Assembly (NCBI GenBank): GCA_028753945.1
Contig: JAPNXP010000003.1
Location: 5,890,001-5,954,000 of the forward strand
Source of the DNA: Hexactinellida sp. DTS-2022
Taxonomy: Eukaryota; Porifera; Hexactinellida
DNA: 64,000 nucleotides
Direction: 5' to 3'
The number at the start of each line of letters is the position of its first letter. Position 1 is the stretch's first letter. This document shows, in pieces, positions 35,711 to 49,200 of the stretch. A model generated the notes under the pieces. That model saw only the letters and a list, made by a program, of their open reading frames with translations. It was not told where the DNA came from and made no database searches. Position numbers and translations under genes: made by a program.

Positions 35711-36139
35711 ATGTCTATTGAGATCCCAGAGTATTTCTCTAGACTGGCAATGTTCCTACAAGCCAATGCAATGCTGCTTATAGTCGCTATCTGCATAATA
35801 TACTTTGTATGGAGTCGCAGGCCCAAGAGAAGTCCGGCTGCCAACAGTACTGACACAGGTTTGTACGAAAATAATAATTCTAAACTAACCACAATACACG
35901 AAGCAATGCTAGCACAAAGAGAGCGACTACAAAATAACTACAAACAAGTAGCTGGTGATTTCGTAGCGAAACAAACCGTAAATGATAAGGAAATTGAAGT
36001 CAAACGGAAAGAAAATAAAGTGAAGACGAAATCACAACGAAATGAATACACGGTCCCGGATGCATATTTCCCGTTGGCAAGGGCCGGAGGGGGGGCATCT
36101 TATCACCCGGCTAAGAAAGGTAAGAGCAACTGAGGCTAG
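35711..36139 (+). CDS. SELENOS: Selenoprotein S (TGA at 36131 read as selenocysteine)
   Basis: The 140-codon frame from ATG 35711 runs to TGA at 36131-36133, but this is followed in frame by GGC TAG, giving ...KGKSN-Sec-Gly-stop. Vertebrate SELENOS also ends Sec-Gly (known family feature). Other matches: one N-terminal membrane span at about 19-37 (MLLIVAICIIYFVW); the VCP-binding-like helix at about 60-80 (HEAMLAQRERLQ); a basic coiled stretch; and the C-terminal YFPLARAGGGASYHP, like YNPLSGEGGGACSWRP in the human protein. SELENOS is an ER-membrane protein of the ERAD machinery that binds VCP/p97 and Derlins. Human SELENOS has Cys in GGGAC; here that position is Ser. The TGA reading is backed by the SECIS at 36175-36234. 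Single coding exon. Confidence 0.92.
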
Positions 36140-36174
36140 ATTAAAAGTCGGACTTTTGTGTGTTTTAATGAATA

Positions 36175-36234
36175 GCATATGTTGTGACGTGTAGGCTCTA
36201 ATCCTATTGGCGGGCTTACACCGATTTGGTATGC
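36175..36234 (+). promoter_or_regulatory. SECIS element of SELENOS
   Basis: Lower helix GCATAT (36175-36180) with GTATGC (36229-36234). Internal loop. Quartet strand TGAC (36185-36188) faces CGAT (36222-36225), giving the tandem U-G-A/G-A core. Upper helix GTGTAGGCTC (36189-36198) pairs over 10 bp, with G-U pairs, to GGGCTTACAC (36212-36221). The apical loop is 13 nt with AA at 36200-36201, 11-12 nt after the quartet, as SECIS elements require. It begins 36 nt after the TAG stop. Confidence 0.88.
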
Positions 36235-36484
36235 ATACTATTTATAGGTTTATACTGTCATTCATTCATTCTTGTGCTTATTGTTTGTATTTGATTCATT
36301 TTGGATGCGATATTGGTGCTTATACTAAATTGGGACCTTTATATGAATATTGTCATGAATTGAACTGAATTACTGTGGTGTTCGCATAATTTGCTTGCTA
36401 ATAGGCGAACTTGCTATCATTGTACTCCTTTAACCGATTTTTCGCCTTATCTGTGTTCATAATAACTAACAAGAATTTATTATA

Positions 36485-36626
36485 CAGTGAACTCTCGTTA
36501 TAACGAAGTGCTTGGGACCTGTAAATTCCTTCGTTATATCCGGATATTCGTTATAAGGGGATAATAATTAATGCATTTAGTGCTTTGGGGGAAAATATCA
36601 ATTTCGTTATAACGGGAGTTTACTTT
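36485..36626. repeat. Pogo/Tigger-like MITE, family A
   Basis: Starts TA/CAGTGAACTCTCGTTATAAC and ends CGTTATAACGGGAGTTTACTTTA. Compact copy with the family's central TTAATGCATTTAGTGCT. Confidence 0.8.
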
Positions 36627-36935
36627 ACAAATATTTTTGGCTATTAACAAGTCCATAAGTCGCAATAGAATCCCCATCTCAGTTTATAAATGCTCTATGG
36701 ACCATGTATTCAAATGAGTCAGTCTTAATATCGCCTGATTTTATAAGTTATTATTTAGTATCCTAACTCGAGTATTTGAACAACCGAAAATTTGTGGCAC
36801 AAGTGGCTCTTGAGTCTTGACTGAGACACACTACGACTTCAAATATAACCTCGACATAACCTGACTGAAATCACTAGGTTTTCAAGTTATAACGATAGTG
36901 TGTTATTTTAAGGCATTTCAGATTATACCAGTGTA

Positions 36936-37077
36936 CAGTAGATGCCGATTATAAGAACATCGTCGGGAACTGCATATATAATGTTCTTATAAGCGACATA
37001 AATTATATAGGATATATGGCAACCGTTTTCCAGTAGAATGTTCTTATAACCGGTGTTCTTATATCCGATATCTAATG
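36936..37077. repeat. Pogo/Tigger-like MITE, family D
   Basis: Starts TA/CAGTAGATGCCGATTATAAG and contains the family's CGTCGGGAACTGCATATA and GGCAACCGTTTTCCAGTA blocks. Other copies: 17205-17310, 20103-20196, 28978-29041, 32934-33055 and 53119-53292. Confidence 0.75.
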
Positions 37078-37269
37078 TATTCTAAATAGCTATTTATTTG
37101 ATGAAAATCGCCTAGGTGCAACTTCATGCATAAAGTTAATCGACATTTGACGAAAATACAATTTTACCACGACATTAACTCTGGACTAATTTGAACAGTT
37201 TATTACTTTGTTTGAATTCTATTTGTTTGTTATTAGATTAGCTTCGAATTAGATTAGATTATAATATTT

Positions 37270-40200
37270 ATGTCAGAGCTCATCGATATGAGTGACGTCA
37301 CTTCAACAGACACGGGAGATAATGCGGGTAAGTTGTGTGTCTTTGTTAAACTCTATTGTGTGTGATTGTTTACTCTATTGTTTGTGTTTGTTAACTTTTT
37401 ATCTTGCCCAGAGGTCCGTAGCATTATTTGAAGCTATCCGGGTACTTTGGCATGGAGGGTGCCCGTAACTCGGAATTTGCCCGGATCTGAGAAATACAAT
37501 AGCTAGTACACTTACAATTCCAAAGTGTCTAATCCATATTTCTAAATTCATTAAAAATTTGAAAGTAATGTTTTTAACGAATTGTGGATAATTTATGATA
37601 TGAATCTGGTATATAATTTTGTAATTAAACTCATTATTGATTAAATGAATACATATTTAGTTTGTCTTTACACCAAAAGTTAAATTCAGTATTTTCTATA
37701 CAACCTGACCATTTAATATTGTCAGTACTATTCAAAACTGACCAATTATACGTGAGTCTATAGACCTGTTCTATTATAGGCACATACCCCTTAGTTCCGC
37801 ATTCAGACATGACTGACATCGACACAACCACGATACAGGTTATAGTCAAAGACGAGACAGATCTTAAGAACCAGCAGAGACAGATTATTAACCTGTCCGT
37901 ATCGTACACTGTACACGATCTGCATTGTTTGATAGGACAGAAGGTTAAGTATAAGATGGGGACATTCACACTGGTCTGGGATAAACAGGTCAGTAGTTGC
38001 TGTATGTTTATTGTATTAGGTGTATTAGATGTTAGTAATTACATTCATTTAATCACTTATCTTGATTGTATTATTATTTGCATCTGTTCGTCGCGTTACG
38101 GGCGTTATCACATCTTGCACTAATACTTACCTCCCTAGCTTATATTTCTAACATATTACTTATTTAGGTATATTGGAAATATACGAATTTATGTTTAATG
38201 AATAAATTACTTATGTACCATGGATATGAGTATAAGACCAATTATGATTAGAGTTTAATTAATTTACTGAGACATTAATACTCTTATCATACATTGTACA
38301 TTGTTAGGACAAACCTTGGTTTGATTTATGACAAATGGAATGTTGAAGGCATGTTGTTTATACCAGTTTATATAATATTATAATGGCCACTGTCGCTCCA
38401 ATAAGAGCATCGGATGCTCGTATGAGTTGATGTTATTGTATACAGAATTCATACTATAACTAAAATTTATTATAACTAAAATGGTGAAACATCGTTTTAA
38501 TTATACTTAATATATTTTATATGATAAATCAAATGTAAATTCTTCCAATGTATGGATATTAACTGTCGCACTAATTTCATGGTTACTAATACATTTCGAA
38601 GAAAACATTTGTACAATAACACTGTTATTATGAAATTTCGGTGAAATACTGAAATAGTGTTCGTCACTATTTCAGTCAAAGCCTTTCAAAGCCATAATTA
38701 TCGATATACAATGATACTAATCCCGGATTAAGAGAACGCATTTTGTCCCATGGATTTTGTCATTTTGTCCATCTACTGTATTTGAGTTATGAAATAATTT
38801 CTTTTCATTATAATAGCAGAGATATACAGTCAGGTCAGCTTATTGTGAACACTTTTTCGTCTGCTTAGTATGAAGATTTTGTATTATGAACAAGCCTATG
38901 AGCCCAGTTTAACTTCTTACATAGGGTTTGTATTAAGTTGAGTTCGTTCGCTTATTATGAAGTCTCTCTATTATAAACACAATTTATGGTCCCCTGAATG
39001 TTCGTAATAAAAGAACCTGAATGTAATGTGTTTATCGCAGAATTTGATATCCTTGTAAGAGATAAACCGATTGACGTACATTGAACTTAGGGGGTAGTAC
39101 AAGTAATTTTATATCGATTATTTGACTGTCTCTTATATGCTCAAAAAACATGCTATGTCACTAATATATATAATCTATTAGCCCTTGAATCTATATTAAT
39201 TTGTACGGGGTTGAATCGTCTAATTTATTGTTTGAAATGGTGGATCTATTTACTGAGTTATTCATCACTGGGCTTGACGGCACTCATTTTTGTGTGAAGT
39301 TTTTAGCGGAAGATTTCCCACAAACCACAGTATACTCACTTAAATTTCAAGTCGAGTTTAAGACTGAAGTTACTATGAAAGATCAGTTTTTGATATTTGA
39401 AGGGAAAAGGCTCGACGAATTGAAGGGTGGCATTGTGATGAGTTTTGAGGACTATGGGATTCTGCCAGGCGCAACCGTTTCTATGAATAATAGGCTTTTA
39501 GGCGGCGATTTAGAACCAGTCGACTTTGTGAATATTAATAAAAAGAAGAAATTAAAAAAAACAAAATTGGATACCGTACCCATTACACACCCAAAATTAG
39601 GTTGGAGGACGGTTAAACCTGGGTTATGTTTCACTGGGATGTGTTTAAATGGTAGCTGCAAAGCAAAGAATGATATTGTTGTTGTAAACAAAGGTTTTTA
39701 TGAAAAGAGTGGAGGTGTTTGCAATGTGAATATAGAAGTGCATCGTTTGAATTGCCCGATGTGTGATCAGGAAATTGATACTAAAATCCTTCAAGGCATT
39801 GGTTTGAATGAATGCAAAGTAACAATTGAAGCTATGCGTAAGACAGAATCTGGCAAGAAGAAGAAGCATCGTTACGATATTGAGGCAAAGGAATTCTTCT
39901 ATGCATATAGCTTGAATGAGAAAGGAAAAGTTCGGTATATGTACATTGAAATAACCGTAAAACCATTGAAGTGATTCGAGCTAGATACGCTCATTATTTT
40001 GTACTGTTCTTAAAATTAGAGAGCCTTAGGCTTGACCGAGTCATCCTATATCTAGACTCCTTATTAGTCGTGTTTTTCTAGTTTTATTTGTTATATAATC
40101 TATCTATTCTCTATATTAAACACAATTGTTCTTTGTGTGTGTGTGTTTGTGTGTTTGTCCAGAATTAATTGGAAAGACTACGAGTCCCAGAAAGCTGAAA

Positions 40201-43200
40201 TTTGTATACAGGGGTAACTTTGTACTGCGACAACCATCTATTGGTTTTCAAAGAGAAATTTTGAGATTATGACGTAATAAGATTGGTATTTTTGACATAA
40301 CTCCTTCAATTTCGATCGGATTGACTCTAGATTTCATTGAACAGGTTAACCCAATGTGAAACACCTGTTACACATTGTGGTTATATGACGTCACCAAATA
40401 ACAAATTAATTAATAACTCCAACAGTTTACACTCAATCTCCAAAATTTATAACTTTCAAGAACTAACTGTGTTACACCTTTGGCCAATTTTCTATATTTG
40501 CATTGTAATTTTGCGTTTGGTAATACGTAATAAAAATGTAGACCTAATTTTGATTAACACATGTGGTTTGTCGATTACATTCTAGGAATATAGGAATTAT
40601 ATTTCCCATTCAATTATAATGTACTATTAGGCGGTTATCACATATATTGAATCAGGTGGAAATGCTCGTGTTAAGATATCCATAAGTGTTCATATAAAAT
40701 ATTATTTCAAGTAGGCTATATCTATATACTGTTTCCACCTTGATGAATTTGATTAAAATGTTTGATTTATTATGAGAATTTTAATTTCCCAAACGAATAA
40801 CATTGTGTAACATATTTATTTATTATGAATTTATGAATGATATTTTGAGGAGGGTAAGGCCGCGAAGCGACCGAGACCGAAAGGCTGTTTCCCTATTTTG
40901 TAAACAACAACAATAAATATTCATTTAAACAATTTCTACATGCGAAATTCGTAATCAGCATACTTGTTTACCTATTATAATATTTGAAAGTTAGTTTATA
41001 TCTCATATATAATGCGGTTTATATTCCCCCATCACTTTAATACAATCCGGTCAAACAAACATTTGTAAGGATATTAATTGTTTCACTGTTATATGCCCTG
41101 TAAATATATGTAAATACAAAAATTCCATAATTTCTAACTCGTTTGGACGGAAATATTTATACAGTAATAACAATTAATAATATTATTCATAAAGATAAGT
41201 ATTGTATAAGAAATGGAATTTGATGATTGAAAAGTTAGGAATAAGAAGCTCGCTAGCACTAATGTGATCACTGAATACTTATTTAATTATTAATAATCAA
41301 TCATGGAATCAGTCAGTATATTAGATAGGAACAGGTTTTGGATTATAAATGGTTTGTGAAATGTCTAACTTGAATATCCTAATCGATGAAGACAACATTC
41401 TTATTATTGCCTTCCCAAAAGAGACCTTTTCTAAAACTACGATTCTACAGTTGAAAACACAAATTTTACTTGAGACCGGTTACGAAATTGAGAGTCAAAC
41501 ATTGTTATATAACCACACAGTATTAGAGAATAATAACACTTTCATAGAATATGGTATCACAAGTGATTCTTACGTTTTGTTAACTAAAGATTCTATTTAT
41601 TTGTTTGTTAGTATAAATGGGTTTGAGAAAATAATAACATTTACTTTTCCAAATTTCGTATTTTCTCAATTAACCGTTTCAAAATTGAAATCTGACATCA
41701 AAAATCGGGAAAATATTCATGAAAACCTCAATCACTTGTGTTTTAATGGAAATGTGTTAGAAGGAAATAAAACAATGGGAGAATATGGAATTGTGAATAA
41801 CTCCACTCTTACGTTAGTTACAGACTTTGTTGAATTTATTTTTGTTAAGACATTCACCGGAAAAACAATAACAATAACACTCACAAACGAAATATTTTCA
41901 CAAACAACAGTTTTGGAATTAAAGAATAAAATAGAACGAAGTGAGTTAATTCCAATAGATAGACAACGTTTGATATTTTCTGGCAAAGAACTGAAAAACG
42001 AATATATCTTAGGAAAATACGGAATTAAACCTAATTATATACTAAATCTAATCGTATTAGATCCTATACAGATACAAACTTGTTGTTTGTTTCTTAACAC
42101 TTCTAATGGCAATAAAATTGAAATTGAAATTCCAGTTAATTCATTTCCAAGCACAACTGTTGAAGAATTAATTTCACAAATTGAACACGAACAAGGAATA
42201 CCTTTTCATAGCCAATCACTTTATTTCGCGGGGGAAAAGCTGGAAATTAACAACTTTCTATTTCATTACAATATTTTTAACAAATCCATTATTGACCTAA
42301 AATTGAATATTTGCGAGAAAGGAAACTATAGCAACCACACTGGACCATTGGAATTCTCAGAAATACCATTTGTAGAGAGGCTTGATCAAATTGATCAACG
42401 TACAAAGGGGTTTTATAATAATAATAATAATAATAATAATATTTAGCTAGTGTTCAATGCAAGTATATTATATGTTAATTTTGTACACCATTGCTAATGG
42501 TTATAACGCGAGTTCACTATATATCCTTTTACTATTTATCAAGGATAAAAAAATTATAAGGACTGTCAATAAGCTCTTTAATACTGTAAAATTAATTAAC
42601 TCTGTATTTGTTATTTATATTTTGTTATATTCCTTATCTTATGAATGATTTGATGTTTACTAGATATACATTTTATTTATTTCTCTGATTTAATTAGATT
42701 TGTGAATGTTATATTTATATTATGATTGAATTAACTAATTAATTATTAACATCCTAAACATTCGAATAATTGCATTCATTTAGTCATAGTTTGTATCGTT
42801 CGTGTTCAGTGCCATTTTGATATGTTTGTTATCGATTTTGTGGATTCGACATTTGTTTGTTCTCAAACAGATGTGTGTTATTATTGCATAACGTTAGACT
42901 AATCTTACTTCCCAACATCCCACTATTTACATAGGGTAAACATATTATAGGCTTTATAACATAATCAAATACTCTGTATTTCATCAAGTTATATTGAAAA
43001 AATATTGTAAAATATTCTTAATTAAAATGGCTTATAAAGTGTCAAATGTATTTCTCATCGGTTTAACGCACGATTTGCATACAATTCGATTTCCCGAACC
43101 AACTTTCAACAAAACTAAAATTTCGGAATTTAAAGTTCAAATTGAATCAAGGACAGGTGTTGGTAGATTCCATCAAAACTTGATTTATAATGGGAGATGC

Positions 43201-46200
43201 ATGCAAGATAGCCAGTATGGTGTAGAGTTAACTTTCGAGGATTATCAAGTCCGTCAAAACGCGACTATTATGCTAGCTACAAAGCTTCCTGGGGGAATCG
43301 GCAACTTTATGTCTCTAAAATTCGCTGATTTAACTTCTATAGATAAATTCCTTCCGATCAGTTTTGCAACCACGGCCCCTAATTGGAGAAAAATTGATGC
43401 CGGACTTAATTTCGAAGCTACCTGTTATAACCCGGCTTGTGTCGCTAATAACAAAGACGTTTATGTACAAAAAGGATTTTATGAATCTTCCGCTGGCGTT
43501 TGTCGACTCAGTTTAGAAATAAATCAATTGTTTTGTCCAATGTGTGATGAAAAGTTGGATACGGATAATATCCATGGTTTGGGTATATACAGATGTGGAC
43601 TGCTTGTTCGAGCTAAGATTATAGGGAAACAGGAAATCCGATTTTCTGTAGAATCAAGAGATACTTTCAAGTTGGCACATTCTTTCAGTGATGATAAACT
43701 CAATTACGAGTATATTGTACTTGTAGTTACACCCATTTAGATAGAAAATACTTTGCACTGATTAGAATTTGTGTGTTGTACTGTATTATGTTGTTGCATG
43801 TTCTGCAACTGATATGATTAATTAGTTTGTATATTAAATTATTAGTTGTTAGAAATGTAATACAAAAGGGTTGCACAATTGCAAATTGTATTTATACAAA
43901 TACATTATTATAAGAAATCAACTATGAAAGAAATTAATACAATTGGACCTAATTAATTACGTTAATAGTATGCAACGTTAATTTCCTATAATAATGACCG
44001 AATTATCTAATAGACTGAATTAAACACTTGCTCTTAAAGCAGACTGGTTAATTGGGTTCTCTGCTTAATTGGGTCATCATTTCACAACAGGATTTACGGA
44101 ACGCAATTACAGTTTGGCTTGTAATATTTTTGGTTAATTAGGTCAAACTACCTCCGTACCAAAGTGACTCAATTACTGTATTGCTATTAGGGGAGTAACA
44201 CACAATACTTCATCTGTTTGATGATAATATGAATATATATCAAATTGTGTTTGTTTCTATAAATAATATCTGGATATTAATGTGAACTCATCTAGGCTAG
44301 TATTCTCAGAATTTATACTGATTTGGTGTGAGCATGTTAATCGATCATATTGCTATATAAGCACTATTTATTCACATTTCTTTATTTGTTCAAATTGTTT
44401 GTATTGTAAGAAGGTTCATCCTATTTGTTGTTTCGTATGGCTACTGGCATGGTAACAATGTTTATAGTCGGTTTAGGCGCGACTAAATCTCTTCATTTTC
44501 CAGTTGCGACTTTCAATCAAACGAAAATATCAGAACTCAAAGATAAAATAAAAGAAAGAACGGGGGTTCCTAGTGACGTTCAGATGTTGACATATGCTGG
44601 CAAAAAACTGGAATCTGATAGGACGTTTTTGGATTATTATTTGTGTAATAATGTAGATATCTTCGTAGATATAAAGTTGCCAGGGGGTGGTAACAGAGGC
44701 GTAGCTAGGCCTGCATGAAGGTGCGGCACTGGTAGATTATGGTTGCGGCATTTCCGCACTATAGTATTATACTAATGGGCATTTTTGTGGGCACAAATTT
44801 TTAGGGTGCGGCCTGTGCCCCAAGTGCCGCACCCTGGCTACGCCTCTGGGTGGTAACACTTTTGGCTCGCTTCGTCATATTTTCACTTTTAAACCGATGG
44901 ATTTCGCTACTACTGCTCCTCAATGGAGAAATATACAGGAAGGTTTGAGCTTTCAAGGTACTTGTAAGAATATGACTTGTGTAGCAAATAACGATTCTGT
45001 TTTGATACCCAAAGGCTTTTACGACGATTCTAACGGCTATTGTTTTCTTAACTACGAGATTAATCAATTGGAATGTCCGATGTGTCATACCAAACTGGAT
45101 AAAAGGAATATCAGTGGTGTAGACATATACAGGTGTAAGCTAGAAGTCAAATCTACAATAATAGGTCAAGATGAAACTCGCTACAATATTGAGTCAACTG
45201 ATAAATACAAACATGCCCAATCTCTTTTTGAGAATGATGAGTCTATCATTATGATAGTTAGGCGTCTCTAATAACACACAAGTAGTATAGTAGTGTGTGT
45301 AGCCTAGGTCCCTATCTCATTATAGTACTTACATGTATTATAATCTAACTGTGTATTCAATTTGCTTCCCCCATTAGTTTGTGTGTGATTTTTTGTGATA
45401 TCTCATTATAGCTATCTTATTAATCTTATGCAGTCAGGCATGGACACGAATAGTTTATTAAATATACACAAATATGGTAGTTACCCTACATGCATCAAAA
45501 AGTGGAATTACGTATATGGGCATAGCTGATACGTCTAAACAGCTAAACAGTGTCTCAATTAAAAGCTGTTATAAACTTATAATTACCAATGTAATACAAA
45601 TAATTTGCATAATTGCGAATTGTATTTGCACAAATTCTTATTATAGGAAATCAACTTTGGAAAAATTAATGCAATTTATTAACATGCAACGTCAATTTCT
45701 TATAAATAGGCTATATATAATAAATTACTTGTTTATCATCCCGCCCGTCCCAATTTTTATCCTCCTTCCGGACAATATATATTACGTATTATTTTATTAG
45801 GCACCCATAATGTTTAAATATACAATCGGATCATATTGCTATAGCACTATTTATTCGCAATTCTTTGCTTACATAAATTGTTTCATCCTGTTTGTTGTTC
45901 ATATGGCTACTGATATGGCAAGTGTGTATTTAACGGAGTTGGTCGGTAAGGTTACAACTTATGATTTTCCTGTTGCGACTTTCAGTCAAACGACAATATC
46001 AGAACTCCAATACCAAATAGAGCTAAAAACGAGAGTTAATATTGAGCATCAGTGGTTGTTTCAAAAGAAACATTTGGAATCTCGACTGGATGATGTTGAT
46101 CTTACATTTGGGGATTATGATATATGTCCTGGTTCGAATATTAGGCTAGCTTTAAGGTTTTCAGGGGGAGGAGGTGGTAACTTTATTCCTTTAAGTTTCG

Positions 46201-49200
46201 CAGACATAACATCTGAAGATAAATTTAAAACTATCGATTTCGATCCTACTGGTCCTCAATGGAGAATGGTAAAAGGAGGTTTGAATTTTCAAGGAATTTG
46301 TAAGAATTTGACTTGTGAAGCAAAAAACAAATCTGTTATGGTGCCAAAAGGATTTTACGATGCTACTAGTGGTCAGTGTATGCTTAACTACGAAATTGAT
46401 CAATTGGAATGTCCGATGTGTCGTAACAAACTGGATAAGAGGAATGTCAATGGTGTAGGCATATACAGGTGTAAGCTGGAAGTTAAGGCTAAGAGGGAAC
46501 GTCAAGATGAGATTAGCTTTAAGATGGAGTCAACTGATAAATTCAGATTGTCCCAATCTCTTTGTGAGAATGATAATATCCAGTATGAATATATTATGCT
46601 AGTTGTTAAGCGTCTATAATAACATTGTAACATAGTAGTATGTTTAGGTCCCTATATCATAACAAATATACATTCTAATCAAATTTTGTAAGAACGATAT
46701 TTCTCCATTAGTTTGTGTGTGATTTTTGTGTGATATCTCATTATAGCTATCTTATTAATCTTACAATAAGGAACATAGACAAAAAGTCTAAAATTACAGC
46801 TGTGCCGACAGCTTATTCCTTTGGAGGCACTATATTTTGGTGGTTGGTCTTTTGATAGTGCCTCCAAAAGAACATGCTATCGGCATAGCTGTAATTTTAG
46901 ACTTTTTGTAACTTCATCGTCACTAAACCATTTCAGAAAGGTGTTTCAGACGGAAACGATCCTTATTGAGTTGGAAGTTTCCTTTTTGCTCAATTCATTT
47001 CAGAGATATTCTAGTTTAAGTGGATTATAATTGATGATGAGACAGCATTTTTTAATGCGCATGTTGGGTGCTTGCCCAACCTGCCTAATCCGACACTCGT
47101 TGGGACAGAAAAATATGTCGGATTAAGGAGAAGTATATTATAGGGGGTCGGATTACGCAGGTCTACTGTATTCTGTCAATCACCAAATTAGCTGTTAGAT
47201 TGAATTAAACATTTGCTCTTAAAGGTCTTTACTAACATATAGTATACTCCGCTTAATAGAGCTACTGGTTAATTGGATTCTCCGCTTAAACATTTTACAG
47301 AATTACGGAATGGAATTACAGTTTGGCTTTGTTAATTATGTCAAACTACCCTCTCACCAAAGTGACCCAATTTGTATTGCTATTAGGGGAGTAACATAAT
47401 ACTTCACTGTTTGCTGATATTATTAATACACATCAAACTGTGTTATATGTTTCTATAAATAATATCTGGTTATTAATGTGAACTCATCTAGGCAGCATTC
47501 TCAGAATATAGTTTCTACTGATTTGGTCTGAGCATATTAATCGGATCATATTGCTATATAGGCACTATTTATTCACAATTCTTTTACTTACACAAATTGT
47601 TTGTATTGTAAAAAAGTTGATCCTATTTGTTGTTTCATATGGCCATTGGTATGAAAACAGTGTATTTATCGGGTTTGGATGGCAAGACTAGATCTATTGA
47701 TTTTCCAGTTGCGACTTTCAGTCAAACGATAATATCAGAACTCAAATATCAAGTAGAGCTAAAAACGGGAGTTGAGATTGAGAATCAGAGGTTGATATAT
47801 GTAAGCAAAGAATTGGAATCTCGAGTGGATGGTGTTGATCGTACATTTTCGGATTATGGTATACATGTAGGTTCGAATATTATGCTAGTTGTAAGTGTGC
47901 CAGGGGGAGGTGGTAACTTTATTCCTTTAAGTTTCGCAGACATAACAGCTGAAGATAAATTTAAATCGATCGATTTCGCCCCAACTGCTCCTCAATGGAG
48001 AATGGTAAAAGAAGGTTTGAATTTTGAAGGAATTTGTAAGAAATGGACTTGTGATGCAAAAAACAAAAGTGTTTTGGTGCCCAAAGGATTTTACGATGGT
48101 ACTAGAGGCCAGTGTATGCTTAACTACGAGATTAGTCAATTGGAATGTCCGATGTGTGATACCAAACTGGATAAGAGGAATGTCAGTGGTGTAGGCATAT
48201 ACAAGTGTAAGCTGGAAGTTAAGGCTAAGAGGGCACATCAAGATGAGATTAGCTTTAACATGAAGTCAACTCATAAATTCAAATTTGCCCAATCTCTTTG
48301 TGAGGATGATAAGATCAAGTATGAATATATTATGCTGATAGTTAAGCCTCTATAAGAACATTGTAGCATAGTAGTTAGTAGTGTGTGCTAGGTCCCTATC
48401 TCATAACAATTTTTTACATTCTAATTAAATTTTGTAAAACCTTATTTCCCCATTAGTTTGTGTGTGATTTTTGGGATGTCTCATTATAGCTATCTTATTA
48501 TTCTTGCACTCAGAAACATAGACACAAATCTAAAAATCTAAAATTACAGCTGTGCCGACAGCATGTTCCTTTGGAGGCACTAAATTTTGGATGGTCTTTT
48601 GATAGTGCCTCCAAAAGAACATGCTACCGGTATCGGCACAGCTGTAATTTTAGACTTTTTGTAACTTCATCGTCACTAAACCATTTCAGAAAGGTGTTTC
48701 GGACGGAAACGACCCTTAGTGTGTTAGAAGTTTCCTTTTTACTCAATTCATTTCAGAGATATTCTAGTTTAAGTGGATTATAATTGATGATGAGTCAGCA
48801 TTTTTTAATGTGCATGTTGGGTGTTCACCAACCTGCCTAATCCGACACTCGTTGGGACAGAAAGATGTGTCGGATTAAGGAGAAGTATATTATAGGGGGT
48901 CGGATACGCTGGTTCTACTGTATTTTGTCAATTACCGAATTAACTATTATACCGAATAAACAGTTGCTCTTAAAGGTCTTTACTAACATATTGTAGACTC
49001 CGCTTAATAGAGCACTGGTTAATTTGGATTCTCCGCTTAAACATTGCACATGATTACGGGACGGAATTACAGTTTGGCTTACTTAATTATGTCAAACTAC
49101 CCTCTCACCAAAGTGACCCAATTATTGTGTCTATTGTATTGTTATTAGGGGAGTGCATAACACAATACTTCACTGTTTGCAATATATATACAGTCAGGTT

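Noticed and set aside
40337..40585. 82-codon frame between Ubl genes 1 and 2
   Set aside because: Lies in a diverged repeat (relative near 52640-52860) and shows no protein features.
45810..45902. N-terminal extension of Ubl gene 5
   Set aside because: The same stretch is non-coding leader in genes 4, 6, 7 and 8; the downstream ATG aligns with theirs.
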